Of a stretch of DNA of 64,000 nt, positions 1 to 8,070 are shown piece after piece. The stretch's first letter is position 1. Every line of letters begins with the position of its first letter. Location of the stretch: the NCBI GenBank assembly GCA_020350725.1, contig CP070719.1:130260-194259 (forward strand), read 5' to 3'. The DNA comes from a bacterium (GTDB taxonomy: Bacteria; BMS3Abin14). The notes under the pieces are model-generated. The model was given only the letters and a program-made list of their open reading frames with translations. It had not been told where the DNA came from and searched no databases. The translations under genes and the position numbers were made by a program.

Positions 1-382
1 ACCACTTCACGCAGGTGGCGATGGGGGTAACGTAGGCGAAGCCCGTGCCCAGTCCGCCCAGAATACCGTAAGAGAAGATCATTCCGCCGGGCGTTTGGCC
101 CATGAAGGCAGCCAGCATACAGCCGGTACCCAGGAGGATACCGCCAACGCTACCAACGAGTCTCGGACCTTTTTTGTCCTGCCAGAAACCGGCGATGATC
201 ATTGCTATGGCGAAAAACGCCACTGAATAGCGGTAGGGCGCGATGCTCTGTGCCTTGTCCCATCCGTGCACGGACTCCAAGGGGCCCCTGACAACGGACC
301 AGGAGTACAGCGCGCCGAGACAAAGCTGCATGACAATCGCAGCCCCGACGAACCGATATCGATTACCGAGATTTTGTTCCAT
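1..382 (-). CDS. OFA-family MFS transporter, N-terminal part (cut by window edge)
   Basis: Reading leftward from the ATG at 382 gives an open frame to the window edge, about 127 residues. It begins MEQNLGNRYRF and continues with hydrophobic segments such as VMQLCLGALYSWSV, AFFAIAMIIAGF and MIFSYGILGGLGTGFAYVTP. The short basic N-terminus, the LGALYSWSV helix, the WQDKKGPR loop and the GLGTGFAYVTP helix fit the oxalate:formate antiporter (OFA) group of inner-membrane major facilitator proteins. The substrate cannot be told from this part and could be a small carboxylate. The ATG has GGAG-like sequence just upstream on the minus strand, and the gap to its right is AT-rich and probably carries the promoter. 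The C-terminal two thirds lie outside the window. Confidence 0.8.
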   Translation of the reverse strand, partial: MEQNLGNRYRFVGAAIVMQLCLGALYSWSVVRGPLESVHGWDKAQSIAPYRYSVAFFAIAMIIAGFWQDKKGPRLVGSVGGILLGTGCMLAAFMGQTPGGMIFSYGILGGLGTGFAYVTPIATCVKW

Positions 383-953
383 TGATTCCTCCAAAATTCT
401 GTGGGAGGGACCTCTTCCCCTCCGGGGTTCATCCCATCACGCTGCCCGGAGCGTCCATCAACTACCCTTGCTCCGGTCTTGTGCCCGGATACCGGGCCGG
501 GGGGGGCGGAACCTGGTGCTCCTCCGGGAGCTTGAGTATCCACCCGTCCCAATGTTCCACTGGCTGTACAGACAGCATGCCCGCCACCGGCGGTTGCCGC
601 CGATGTGGACATTGGTGGTCGGCTCCACCTCCTTTCACAAGGGATTATGTCTTGTGCCCTGGCCCATACCCGCCGGGCCTTACTTTTGAAGAAAGTAAAA
701 CGCTGTTTACAAAACGGAACAGTCTGCCAAAACCGTTTTGCAGGATCATAACATATTGATTTGTATGAGCTATTTTATGTCGAGGGTGAAGGCTCACGGC
801 GTATGTGATGTGAATAATAAAACGTTGTTTTTTATATGTCAAGTAAAATCAAGATCTCTGCCTTGCTCTGCCGGGAGGGAAAAAGTGCCCGAGACGCCAA
901 AAAAATACTGAAAAGAGGTCTGTTCCGAAGGGATGGAGAGGCCGGGAAAGGGG
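383..953. other. Intergenic region upstream of the transporter; AT-rich core
   Basis: No gene is supported in these 571 bases; open frames here are short and compositionally odd. Positions 660-860 are much more AT-rich than the surroundings and include several T and A runs. This is the likely promoter and regulatory region of the minus-strand transporter, but I could not fix a convincing -35/-10 pair. Confidence 0.5.
710..740. promoter_or_regulatory. Inverted repeat, possible operator
   Basis: CAAAACGG at 710-717 is matched by its exact reverse complement CCGTTTTG at 733-740, with a 15-base spacer. It lies in the AT-rich part of the gap upstream of the transporter. A dimeric regulator site is an inference; a weak hairpin is the alternative. 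Confidence 0.35.
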
Positions 954-1862
954 TCAATCGAGGCGTGTCAGACCGAGCTTTCTGGCCAGTGACAGCACGC
1001 CGGTAAAATCCTTCTGCTGCAGGCGGTCACCGATGCGGGGCATGCCGATCGCGCGATAGCAGGGCCTGTACTGTGCCATGATGTTCAGATAGGTATCCGC
1101 TGAGACCTCCTCGGCCAGGAACTTGAGGGTCTCACCGGAGCCTGCGAGGTCGTGGGGGAGGACCAGGTGGCGGACCAGGAGGCCTCTGAGGGCAACACCC
1201 CTGTCATTCAGGACGAGATCGCCGACCTGTCGGTGCATCTCCCGGACAGCCTCCCTGGCCTTTTCGGGATAGTCGTCAGCGTCGGCAAGATCCCGGGCAA
1301 CCCGGGGATCGGAGAATTTCAGGTCGGGCATATAGATGTCGAAGATACCTTCCAGGAGCCGCAGGGTGTCGACCGAATCATATCCCCCCGTATTATAGAC
1401 CAGGGGGACCTTCAGACCCCTTTCCGCCGCGGAAACCAGGGCCTGGACAATGGCGTGGATCTGGTGGGTGGGAGTGACGAAATTGATGTTGTGACATCCT
1501 TGACCCTGAAGGAGGAGCATCAGGTTTGCCAGCTCCTCGACGGTGATCCGCCTGCCGGCACCTTCGTGGCTGATGTCGTAGTTCTGGCAGAAGAGGCATC
1601 CCAGGTTGCAGTTGGTCAGGAAAATGGTGCCTGATCCCCTGCTGCCGGTGAGAGGCGCCTCCTCACCGAAGTGCGCGTGGGCTGAGCTGACAACAGGAGA
1701 AAATCCCGTCCGGCAATAGCCCACGGTTCCCTCCCGGCGCAGGACACCGCACTCCCTCGGGCACAGTCGGCACGGAGAGGCGCCATCGGCCAGGACACCG
1801 GCCCTTTCCTCGAGCTCCTTTCGAGAAAGCTTCAGATATGCGGGAATGAAGTCCTGCGCCAT
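954..1862 (-). CDS. PflX-type radical SAM protein (COG1313-like)
   Basis: About 302 residues. The radical SAM cluster motif is CNLGCLFC (CxxxCxxC), followed by QNYDISH. An N-terminal CRLCPRECG segment gives an extra cysteine pair. Both features are typical of the PflX group, relatives of pyruvate-formate-lyase activase. The reaction is not known. A glycyl-radical enzyme partner is not encoded nearby, so activase function is not supported. I chose the ATG at 1862 because GGGAGGAGC lies directly before it; a TTG at 1892 in the same frame lacks this. The gene stands alone, divergent from the YchF-like gene. An alternative reading is the radical SAM member of the AMMECR1/Memo/RadicalSAM trio, since an AMMECR1 gene lies at 19.7 kb, but the sequence looks closer to PflX. 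Confidence 0.75.
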   Translation of the reverse strand: MAQDFIPAYLKLSRKELEERAGVLADGASPCRLCPRECGVLRREGTVGYCRTGFSPVVSSAHAHFGEEAPLTGSRGSGTIFLTNCNLGCLFCQNYDISHEGAGRRITVEELANLMLLLQGQGCHNINFVTPTHQIHAIVQALVSAAERGLKVPLVYNTGGYDSVDTLRLLEGIFDIYMPDLKFSDPRVARDLADADDYPEKAREAVREMHRQVGDLVLNDRGVALRGLLVRHLVLPHDLAGSGETLKFLAEEVSADTYLNIMAQYRPCYRAIGMPRIGDRLQQKDFTGVLSLARKLGLTRLD

Positions 1863-2016
1863 GCTCCTCCCAGTCTTGTCACCTGCAGGCAAAGGTGCTA
1901 ATTATCCAGTTCACTATAGATCATAACGGAGACAGAAACCAGAAGGCGGAGGGATCGGTCGACGGGTAGGCTTCCGAAAGGTATGGCCGCTTCTGGACGG
2001 GGTAAGGGCAGATCCC

Positions 2017-3069
2017 ATGAAAATCGGTCTGGCGGGCTATTCGGGTTCCGGTGTTACCACCCTTCTCGCCCTGTTCTCTGAAGATGTGGGCCTGAGGGAA
2101 AAACACTCGGGACCCGGGATGCGCTCCATTAAGCTCCAGGATCCCCGGCTGGAGAGCATCGCCCGGATCTATGGCTCCAGGAAATCCACTCCGGTGCACC
2201 TGGATATCATTGAGCTTGGAGATCTCAGGCCGGAGGAGGGCGGAGGCCTCCGCAGGGAGACGGTGGCGCGTGCGGCGGGACTTGATGCCCTGGCAGTGGT
2301 CCTCAGGGGGTTCTCGGCGCCTCTTGCAGCGCAGTGCCGCAAGGGGCTGGACCTCGAGGAGGAGCTGTCATCCCTCAACGTGGAGTTCTGTCTGACCGAC
2401 CTGATCCCGGTGGAAAATCGGCTGGCCAGGCTGGCGAAGGAGGGCAAACTCTCCTCCCCGGAGGGAAAGCTCCTGGACCGGGTCCGAGGGCAACTGGAGG
2501 ACGGGATGCCGGTGAGGGGGATGGAACTGACCAGGGAGGAGGCCCGCAATCTTTCCGGATATCAGTTTCTGACCCACTTTCCCCTGTTCGTCCTGGCCAA
2601 TGTCGGGGAGGAGGGCATACCGGGCGTCTGCTATCCAGAGCTGGTGGAGAAGTGCGCCACGGAGAGGATCGGCTATCTGGAGATGGCCGGGCAGGTGGAG
2701 CTGGAGCTGCTGGAGCTCCCGGAGGAGGAGAGAGGCCCTTTTCTGGAGGACCTCGGTCTCAGGAGCTCCTCGCGGGACAGATTTGTCTCCGGTGTGTTCG
2801 ACCTTCTGGATCTGGTCACTTTCTTTACCGCCAACGAGCGTGAGGTGCGGGGCTGGGCCATTCCGAGGAACACGGCAGCCGTGGTGGCCGCCGGGAAAAT
2901 CCACTCCGACATGGAGCGGGGATTCATCCGGGCGGAGGTCCTGACCTATGAGGACTGCGTCGAGCTCGGAGGTCATGCAGCAGCCCGCGAGTCGGGCAGG
3001 CCGCGGGTTGAGGGAAAGGATTATCAGGTGCAGGACGGTGATATCCTTCAGATCAGATTTAACGTGTGA
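2017..3069 (+). CDS. Divergent YchF/Ola1-like protein with TGS domain
   Basis: 350 residues. The C-terminal half is clearly YchF-like: an NVGEEG segment near residue 198 corresponds to the family's NKxE-position motif, and the last 60 residues (AAGKIHSDMERGFIRAEV, then YEDC and EGKDYQVQDGDI) match the TGS domain. YchF proteins are ribosome-associated ATPases. Here the P-loop reads GYSGSGVTT, with valine in place of the lysine of GxxxxGK[ST], and the expected DxxG motif is replaced by DIIELGDL. Nucleotide hydrolysis is therefore doubtful. AAGGG precedes the ATG. It is probably a paralogue of a canonical ychF elsewhere. hisG follows after 69 bases, perhaps in the same transcript. Confidence 0.8.
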   Translation: MKIGLAGYSGSGVTTLLALFSEDVGLREKHSGPGMRSIKLQDPRLESIARIYGSRKSTPVHLDIIELGDLRPEEGGGLRRETVARAAGLDALAVVLRGFSAPLAAQCRKGLDLEEELSSLNVEFCLTDLIPVENRLARLAKEGKLSSPEGKLLDRVRGQLEDGMPVRGMELTREEARNLSGYQFLTHFPLFVLANVGEEGIPGVCYPELVEKCATERIGYLEMAGQVELELLELPEEERGPFLEDLGLRSSSRDRFVSGVFDLLDLVTFFTANEREVRGWAIPRNTAAVVAAGKIHSDMERGFIRAEVLTYEDCVELGGHAAARESGRPRVEGKDYQVQDGDILQIRFNV

Positions 3070-3138
3070 TCAGTCCTGACGGCGGAGGACCAGGTGCCGG
3101 GCAGCGGGCACCAAACAGACATGGGAGACATGTGACGA

Positions 3139-4041
3139 ATGGCCGACAGACAATCGAATCAGAACAATGGCAGCCGGGTCAAGGTGGGGATCCCCAAAGG
3201 GAGCCTGGAGGACGCGACCATTGAGCTTTTCCGGAGGGCCGGCTGGAGGATCAGCAGGGGGTCACGGAACTACTTCCCATCCGTGGACGATGAAGAGCTC
3301 TCCTTTTCCCTGGTCCGGGCCCAGGAGATGTCCCGCTTCGTGGAAGAGGGGATCCTCGATGCAGGGATCACGGGACGGGACTGGATCCTTGAGAACAGTT
3401 CGGATGTCGTATGGGTCGAGGAGCTGACCTACTCCAAAACCAGCTCGAGACCGGCCAGATGGGTCCTCATCGTTCCGGAGAACAGCCCCTTTGAGTCCAT
3501 AGAGGACCTGGAGGGGAGGCGCATCTCCACCGAGCTGGTCAATTTTACCAGAAAATACTTTGAGGAGAGGAACATCAACGTCAAGGTGGATTACTCCTGG
3601 GGCACCACGGAGGCGAAGGTGGTGGAAGGAATTGCGGATGCAGCCGTTGAGGTCACCGAGACCGGAAGCATCATCCGCGCCCACGGCCTGAAGATCATCC
3701 ACGAATTGATGCAGTCAAAACCGTATCTCATCGCCAACAGGGATGCTTACGGAGTTCCATTCAAGCGAAAGAAGATCGACACTATTTCCCTGCTTCTGAA
3801 AGGGGCGGAAAAGGCCACCGGTATGGTGGGAATCAAGCTGAACGTCCACAAGGACAACCTCGAGAAGGTCGTCTCTATCCTCCCCAGCCTGAACGCCCCT
3901 ACGGTGGCCGGTCTTCACCAGAGCGACTGGTATGCGGTGGAATCCGTCGTCTCGGAGCGGGTGGTCCGGGAGTTGGTCCCACAGCTGCTGGAAAACGGAG
4001 CGGAGGGGATCATCGAGTATCCCCTGAATAAGATCCTCTGA
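3139..4041 (+). CDS. hisG: ATP phosphoribosyltransferase, long form
   Basis: 300 residues. It catalyses the first step of histidine synthesis, joining ATP and PRPP. The start VGIPKGSLEDATIELF and the middle segment VEGIADAAVEVTETGSI, the PRPP-binding region, identify the family. The extra C-terminal domain after about residue 220 (GIKLNVHKDNLEKVVSILP) is the regulatory ACT-like domain of the long, hexameric form, which needs no HisZ and is feedback-inhibited by histidine. GGGAGAC lies upstream of the ATG. No other his genes are in the window, so the pathway is dispersed in this genome. Cytoplasmic. Confidence 0.95.
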   Translation: MADRQSNQNNGSRVKVGIPKGSLEDATIELFRRAGWRISRGSRNYFPSVDDEELSFSLVRAQEMSRFVEEGILDAGITGRDWILENSSDVVWVEELTYSKTSSRPARWVLIVPENSPFESIEDLEGRRISTELVNFTRKYFEERNINVKVDYSWGTTEAKVVEGIADAAVEVTETGSIIRAHGLKIIHELMQSKPYLIANRDAYGVPFKRKKIDTISLLLKGAEKATGMVGIKLNVHKDNLEKVVSILPSLNAPTVAGLHQSDWYAVESVVSERVVRELVPQLLENGAEGIIEYPLNKIL

Positions 4042-4088
4042 GGGTCGATCGACCGTCCATCCGTCCTGATCTTGAAAGGGTCAGGCAT

Positions 4089-4541
4089 GTGATATATGAT
4101 GGTATTGTGAAAAGATTCTCCGATGGCTTGCGTTCTCTGGCCAGGCTCAGCCTGATCATTGCACCCATACTCCCCTGGCTCCTGGGAGCCCCCCCGGCAC
4201 AGGCAAGGAACTCGTACTGGATAAGCACCAGGGACCAGTCATCATGCATCGTCTCGGCGGTCTTCCAGTATGAACCGCGATTCGAGTCCAGGGTCCGGCA
4301 GGAGAGGAAGATCGCGAACAGCATCATCCTGATGGATATCCACACAAAAGACCCCCGCGAGCTCTGCAATCTGCTAACCTTAAGACAGGGACAGTTCCAG
4401 TGGCGACCTCTGATGTGCGTCACCGAGGTCAGGGGGAACATCTACAGGGGCCACCTCATCCTTCCCGAGGAATTCATCCTCGACAGGCCTATCGAGATCA
4501 CCCTTGGTGATCGCGTCATTGAGGCCAGATTCGGCCCCTGA
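4089..4541 (+). CDS. Secreted or membrane-anchored protein of unknown function
   Basis: Up to 150 residues. A basic start and a hydrophobic stretch (LSLIIAPILPWLLGAPP) followed by AQA at about residue 37 look like a signal peptide, so the mature part of about 112 residues would be periplasmic. The mature part has three cysteines and ends in a beta-rich stretch (GHLILPEEFILD, IEITLGDRVIEARF). I recognise no family. The start is uncertain: GTG at 4089 or GTG at 4107. It follows hisG by 47 bases and precedes a glycosyltransferase gene. Confidence 0.55.
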   Translation: MIYDGIVKRFSDGLRSLARLSLIIAPILPWLLGAPPAQARNSYWISTRDQSSCIVSAVFQYEPRFESRVRQERKIANSIILMDIHTKDPRELCNLLTLRQGQFQWRPLMCVTEVRGNIYRGHLILPEEFILDRPIEITLGDRVIEARFGP

Positions 4542-4634
4542 CGGTCTCCAGTTCATCCTCTTCTTGATATAAAGACCCTTAAGGATCGCCGAGTTCCGGC
4601 CGTTAAACCGGCCATCTTTCCGCAGGAGGCTTCA

Positions 4635-5822
4635 ATGGGTGATTTCATGCAACAGGGTCGCGTGGCGACCCTGCATCGCTTTCCCGGCGCCGATCCGGAC
4701 GTTCTCGAAAAAACGATGGGGACAGTGACCGGACAGCGACCATCGGCTCTCATGATTCCCGCCCTGGCCACCGAGATGGACACCCCGGCGCTGGCGGGGA
4801 TCCTCGCGGAGCTGGCCGAAACCGTCTTCATCAAGGAACTGGTCCTGGTGCTGGGAAGGGCTGACCGGGAAGATTACGGCAGGGCGAGGGACTTGGTGAA
4901 GGACCTGCCGATGCGGACCACCGTCGTCTGGCCGGAGGGTCCCCAGTTGGAGGCCGTGTTCCGGAACGTCAGGGAAGCCCTCGACATCGGCGGCCCGGGA
5001 AAGGGAAGGGATGTGTGGGTGGCCATGGGATATCTCCTGGGCCGGGGAGGGATCCACGCCATCGCTCTGCATGACGGCGACATCGTCACCTATTCCAGGG
5101 AGATCCCGGCCCGGCTCCTCCAACCGGTTACCCATCCAGAACTTGACTTCTCCTTCTGCAAGGGATTCTATCCCAGGATCTCGGAGGGGGCCTTCGCCGG
5201 ACGGGTGACCCGCCTTCTTGTCTGGCCTCTGGTGGATGTCCTCAAGGAGGAGAGCCGTTCCCTCATCCTCGAACTGGTGGGGGGAATGAGATACCCATTG
5301 TCCGGGGAGTTCGCCCTCACGTCGGAACTCGCCGCCCGCATTGCCGTCCCGAGAGACTGGGGATTGGAAGTCGGGCTCCTCGCCGCCGTGGCCCGGTCCG
5401 TCTCCCGAAGCGACATCTGCCAGGCCGAGATCTGTGACAACTACGAGCACAAACATCAGAGCCTCTCACCCGATGATGCAAGCCGCGGCCTGAACCGGAT
5501 GGCCGTAGAGGTGACCGAGTCCCTCCTCAGGGAATCGGAACCGGATGAGGGCTGGTGCGAGGACATCCCCCAGCGCTATCTGACGAGGGCCCGGGAGATG
5601 ATCCCCCTTTACAGGGCCGACGCCCGGGCAAACGGCCTGTCCTATGACGAGGGATCCGAGGAACAGGCGGTTCGCACCTTTGCCCAGGCGGTGAGGATCG
5701 CCCAGGCACGGCTGGTCGACAAGCAGAGCCTCCCCCCTCTGCCCATGTGGAGCGAGGCGAATGAACGGATTCCAGGGCTTATGGAGGCGGTAGTGGAGGC
5801 GGTGCGGAGGGAGGAACCCTGA
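4635..5822 (+). CDS. Glucosyl-3-phosphoglycerate-synthase-like glycosyltransferase (GT81-like)
   Basis: 395 residues. The N-terminal half has a nucleotide-sugar-binding fold with LMIPALATEMDTPALAGIL and IALHDGDIVTYSR; the HDGD is a DxD-type metal site. The segment EICDNYEHKHQSLSPDDAS resembles the acceptor region of glucosyl-3-phosphoglycerate synthase (GpgS) and its mannosyl relatives. Such enzymes make the phosphorylated precursor of glucosylglycerate, a compatible solute. The companion phosphatase is not in the window, so the product is inferred from sequence resemblance only. GGAGG stands 5 bases before the ATG. No signal peptide; cytoplasmic. Confidence 0.65.
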   Translation: MGDFMQQGRVATLHRFPGADPDVLEKTMGTVTGQRPSALMIPALATEMDTPALAGILAELAETVFIKELVLVLGRADREDYGRARDLVKDLPMRTTVVWPEGPQLEAVFRNVREALDIGGPGKGRDVWVAMGYLLGRGGIHAIALHDGDIVTYSREIPARLLQPVTHPELDFSFCKGFYPRISEGAFAGRVTRLLVWPLVDVLKEESRSLILELVGGMRYPLSGEFALTSELAARIAVPRDWGLEVGLLAAVARSVSRSDICQAEICDNYEHKHQSLSPDDASRGLNRMAVEVTESLLRESEPDEGWCEDIPQRYLTRAREMIPLYRADARANGLSYDEGSEEQAVRTFAQAVRIAQARLVDKQSLPPLPMWSEANERIPGLMEAVVEAVRREEP

Positions 5823-6067
5823 GGCGAGACCGCACAGGCCGGAACCTCAGAGTCAAGGATAAGGGGCAGGAGGACGCCGGGTCCCGTGTCCAGAGAAAGG
5901 ATCGTCGCACAGACCTCCAGGGGGCGAAGGGACCCCGCCGCCCTTTTTTGACCGTGTTGTCCGGCAGGTGGGATCATAAGGCTGGCTCCTGATTGCCGGT
6001 GCCGGAATGGCATTGAGCTGGATTTCGGCGGGAACGGGCCCGTTCCCGCCCAGGAAGGAGATAAGAG

Positions 6068-6559
6068 GTGGCATCTTTCGATATCGTGAGCCGTGTGGAC
6101 ATGCAGGAGATGGACAACGCCGTCAACAATGCCCGAAAAGAGATACAGACCCGATACGATCTGCGCCAATCCCATTCCGAGATCATTCTGGACCGCAAGG
6201 AGAGAAAGATCAGGATCCTGGCTGAGGACAGAATGAAACTCAAGGCGATCCAGGACATTCTCATCTCCCACGCCGTCCGAAGGAAGATAGACGCCAAGGC
6301 CCTGTTCTTCGGAGAACCCGAGGGGACAGCAAAGGGACATCTCAGGTGTGAAGGAGCGTTCCAGCAGGGGATCGACGGGGAGATGGGCCGCAGGATCGTC
6401 AGGATAATCAAGGATACCAGGCTCAAGGTCCAGGCCGCCGTCCAGGACGACCAGGTAAGGGTGACCGGCAAGAAAATAGACGATCTCCAGGACGTTATCA
6501 CCAGGCTCAAGGAGGAAGACCTCGCGATCCCCCTCCAGTTTGTCAACATGAAGAGCTGA
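6068..6559 (+). CDS. yajQ: YajQ-family nucleotide-binding protein
   Basis: 163 residues, full length for the family. It opens ASFDIVSRVDMQEMDNAVNN and continues with the ferredoxin-like repeats of YajQ (YDLRQSHSEI, AKGHLRCEGAFQQGID, IVRIIKDTRLKVQAAVQDD). YajQ proteins bind nucleotides; a Xanthomonas member binds cyclic di-GMP and acts with a transcription factor. That role here is only an analogy, but PilZ proteins elsewhere in the window make cyclic di-GMP signalling plausible. The start is GTG, with AAGGAG 9 bases upstream. A terminator follows at 6598. Confidence 0.93.
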   Translation: MASFDIVSRVDMQEMDNAVNNARKEIQTRYDLRQSHSEIILDRKERKIRILAEDRMKLKAIQDILISHAVRRKIDAKALFFGEPEGTAKGHLRCEGAFQQGIDGEMGRRIVRIIKDTRLKVQAAVQDDQVRVTGKKIDDLQDVITRLKEEDLAIPLQFVNMKS

Positions 6560-6597
6560 CCACCGGAGTTCCGATCCCGTTGACAGGGGTCAGCGAA

Positions 6598-6621
6598 AAG
6601 GCCCTCCTGACGGAGGGCCTT
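6598..6621. terminator. Bidirectional terminator hairpin between convergent genes
   Basis: A perfect 10-bp stem AAGGCCCTCC / GGAGGGCCTT closes on the loop TGAC. On the minus strand it is followed by TTTTCGC, a short U-run, so it can end the repeat-protein transcript. On the plus strand it lies 39 bases after the yajQ stop and has only a weak U-tract. Confidence 0.75.
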
Positions 6622-6662
6622 GGCAGTGTGGGAGCCAGGAACCTGGAATGAGGAGTTTTACT

Positions 6663-7478
6663 TCAGGACGCTTTGTTCAGAATGCGCTTTAATTCCTTCT
6701 TTCTCTTCCTGAGTTGTCTGATCCTGCCGCTGTCCCTCACGGCAACGGCCTCTGCGATCTGGGTCTTGAGACCCCTTTTCTCGGCCTTGAGCGCATCCAG
6801 ATCATACTTCTCCCTTATCCTAGTCTGGAGCTTGGTGAGCGGTTTTTCCTCCGGGGGCTCCTCCTTCTTAACGGGGGGTGCCTGGGGTGCGGGCGCGGCC
6901 TCGGCCTCCGGTTCGGGCGCGGCCTCAGCCTCCGGTTCGGGGGCGGCCTCGGGTGCGGGTTCGGGCGCGGCCTCGGCCTCCGGTTCGGGGGCGGCCTCGG
7001 GTGCGGGTTCGGGCGCGGCCTCAGCCTCCGGTGCGGGCGCGGCCTCGGGTGCGGGTTCGGGCGCGGCCTCGGCCTCCGGTTCGGGGGCGGCCTCGGGTGC
7101 GGGTTCGGGGGCGGCCTCGGGTGCGGGTTCGGGGGCGGCCTCGGGTGCGGGTTCGGGGGCGGCCTCGGCCTCGGGTTCGGGGGCGGCCTCGGCCTCCGGT
7201 TCGGGCGCGGCCTCGGCCTCCGGTTCGGGCGCGGCCTCAGCCTCCGGTTCGGGCGCGGCCTCGGCCTCCGGTTCGGGCGCGGCCTCGGCCTCGGGTGCGG
7301 GCGCGGCCTCGGCCTCGGGTTCGGGCGCGGCCTCGGCCTCGGGTGCGGGCGCGGCACCGGTCAATGCGTCTATCAGGTCGGCCTTTTTCATTCCGGATAT
7401 GCCCTTGAGGCCCAGATCCCTGGCCATCTCCTTCAACTGGGCCACGGTTTTCTTCTCGAGATCCTTGACATCATCCAT
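6663..7478 (-). CDS. Rho-N/SAP-like domain protein with 20 octapeptide repeats
   Basis: 271 residues in three parts. Residues 1-41 (LEKKTVAQLKEMARDLGLKG, then MKKADLIDAL) form a Rho-N/SAP-like helix-extended-loop-helix that often binds nucleic acid. Residues 42-201 are 20 units of eight residues, AAP[EA]P[EA][AP]E. Residues 202-271 are very basic and helical (LRKRKKELKRILNKAS), also suited to nucleic acid. The order suggests two nucleic-acid-binding ends joined by an extended acidic Pro/Ala linker; the function is unknown. AAAGGAG precedes the ATG. Because of the repeats, all six frames are open across the middle; only this frame has sensible, non-repetitive ends. Repeat number may vary between strains. 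Confidence 0.8.
   Translation of the reverse strand: MDDVKDLEKKTVAQLKEMARDLGLKGISGMKKADLIDALTGAAPAPEAEAAPEPEAEAAPAPEAEAAPEPEAEAAPEPEAEAAPEPEAEAAPEPEAEAAPEPEAEAAPEPAPEAAPEPAPEAAPEPAPEAAPEPEAEAAPEPAPEAAPAPEAEAAPEPAPEAAPEPEAEAAPEPAPEAAPEPEAEAAPEPEAEAAPAPQAPPVKKEEPPEEKPLTKLQTRIREKYDLDALKAEKRGLKTQIAEAVAVRDSGRIRQLRKRKKELKRILNKAS
6876..7355 (-). repeat. 24-bp tandem coding repeat, 20 copies
   Basis: 480 bases of tandem 24-bp units, read on the plus strand as variants of GGTTCGGGCGCGGCCTC with one or two interchangeable codons. Each encodes one octapeptide of the repeat protein. The mix of near-identical neighbours suggests recent expansion by slippage or unequal recombination. Confidence 0.9.
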
Positions 7479-7805
7479 GATGCACTCCTTTCATGGTGCT
7501 TTCGGCCGGACCGTTCCGGTGTCGCCGGCCGTAAAAGAACGTCAATGACTAGCAGATCGGCCCTGAAGAGTCAACCGTATCCCTCGCCGGCTCCCATGCA
7601 CGGTCGAGGTGGACCGGTCAGGGGGCGGATGCCCTCTCCCCGTCACCCCCGGCTCGGTCTCGGCGTGTCCCCATTTTAAGGGATATAGTCCTCCGGGTGG
7701 AGGGCGAAGAATCAGCAGGTGTTCACGGAGCCCGGCGATGTAGCAGGAAAAGCGTGATCTTCCCCACGGATAACGGTTCGCCCGGCCCCTCCGGGTCCTC
7801 CGCGG
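7479..7805. other. Intergenic region with no gene seen
   Basis: These 327 bases lie upstream of the repeat-protein gene and downstream of the tautomerase gene, both on the minus strand. I find no conserved protein, RNA or clear hairpin with a U-run. The part next to 7478 must hold the promoter of the repeat-protein gene, since AAAGGAG directly precedes its ATG. Confidence 0.4.
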
Positions 7806-8048
7806 TCAAGTCACCTCCCCGGGTTGTTGCATCCTGTCTTCCGTCTCCCCCTCCTTCTTCCTTCTCTCGGCGACCGACTCTCCGCCGATCCCCCAGTTGG
7901 CCGTCTCCACCTCATCGATGACGACGACGGTTGTCGCGGGATTCTTGCCCAGGACCTCCTGGAGCAGTTCCGTCACCCCCGCTATGAGCCGGGCCTTTTC
8001 AGCCGATGTCGCTCCCTCTCTGGTGATGCGGATGTTGACGTAGGGCAT
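7806..8048 (-). CDS. Tautomerase-superfamily small protein (4-oxalocrotonate tautomerase-like)
   Basis: 80 residues. After removal of the initiator Met the protein begins PYVNIRITREG, giving the N-terminal proline that is the catalytic base of the 4-oxalocrotonate tautomerase family. The following AEKARLIAGVTELLQEVLGK and TTVVVIDEVETANWGIGGES also fit. Such enzymes are usually 60-80 residues and act as hexamers on keto-enol substrates. The charged tail after residue 60 is slightly longer than usual. No catabolic operon surrounds it, so the substrate is unknown. GGAGG stands upstream of the ATG. It follows the patatin gene by 22 bases and may be cotranscribed. Confidence 0.88.
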   Translation of the reverse strand: MPYVNIRITREGATSAEKARLIAGVTELLQEVLGKNPATTVVVIDEVETANWGIGGESVAERRKKEGETEDRMQQPGEVT

Positions 8049-8070
8049 GGGTGTCCTCCTGACCGGTCTC

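Noticed and set aside
243-759. Plus-strand open frames in the gap right of the transporter
   Set aside because: They overlap the transporter start, have no ribosome-binding site and look compositionally random.
954-1862. Radical SAM gene as a glycyl-radical-enzyme activase
   Set aside because: No glycyl radical enzyme gene lies nearby and the cysteine-rich N-terminus fits the PflX group better; activase function is not supported.
6673-7679. Several Gly/Ser/Ala- or Arg/Pro-rich open frames across the 24-bp repeat
   Set aside because: Tandem repeats of 24 bases with no stop codon stay open in all frames. Only the minus-strand frame starting at 7478 has a ribosome-binding site and non-repetitive domains at both ends.
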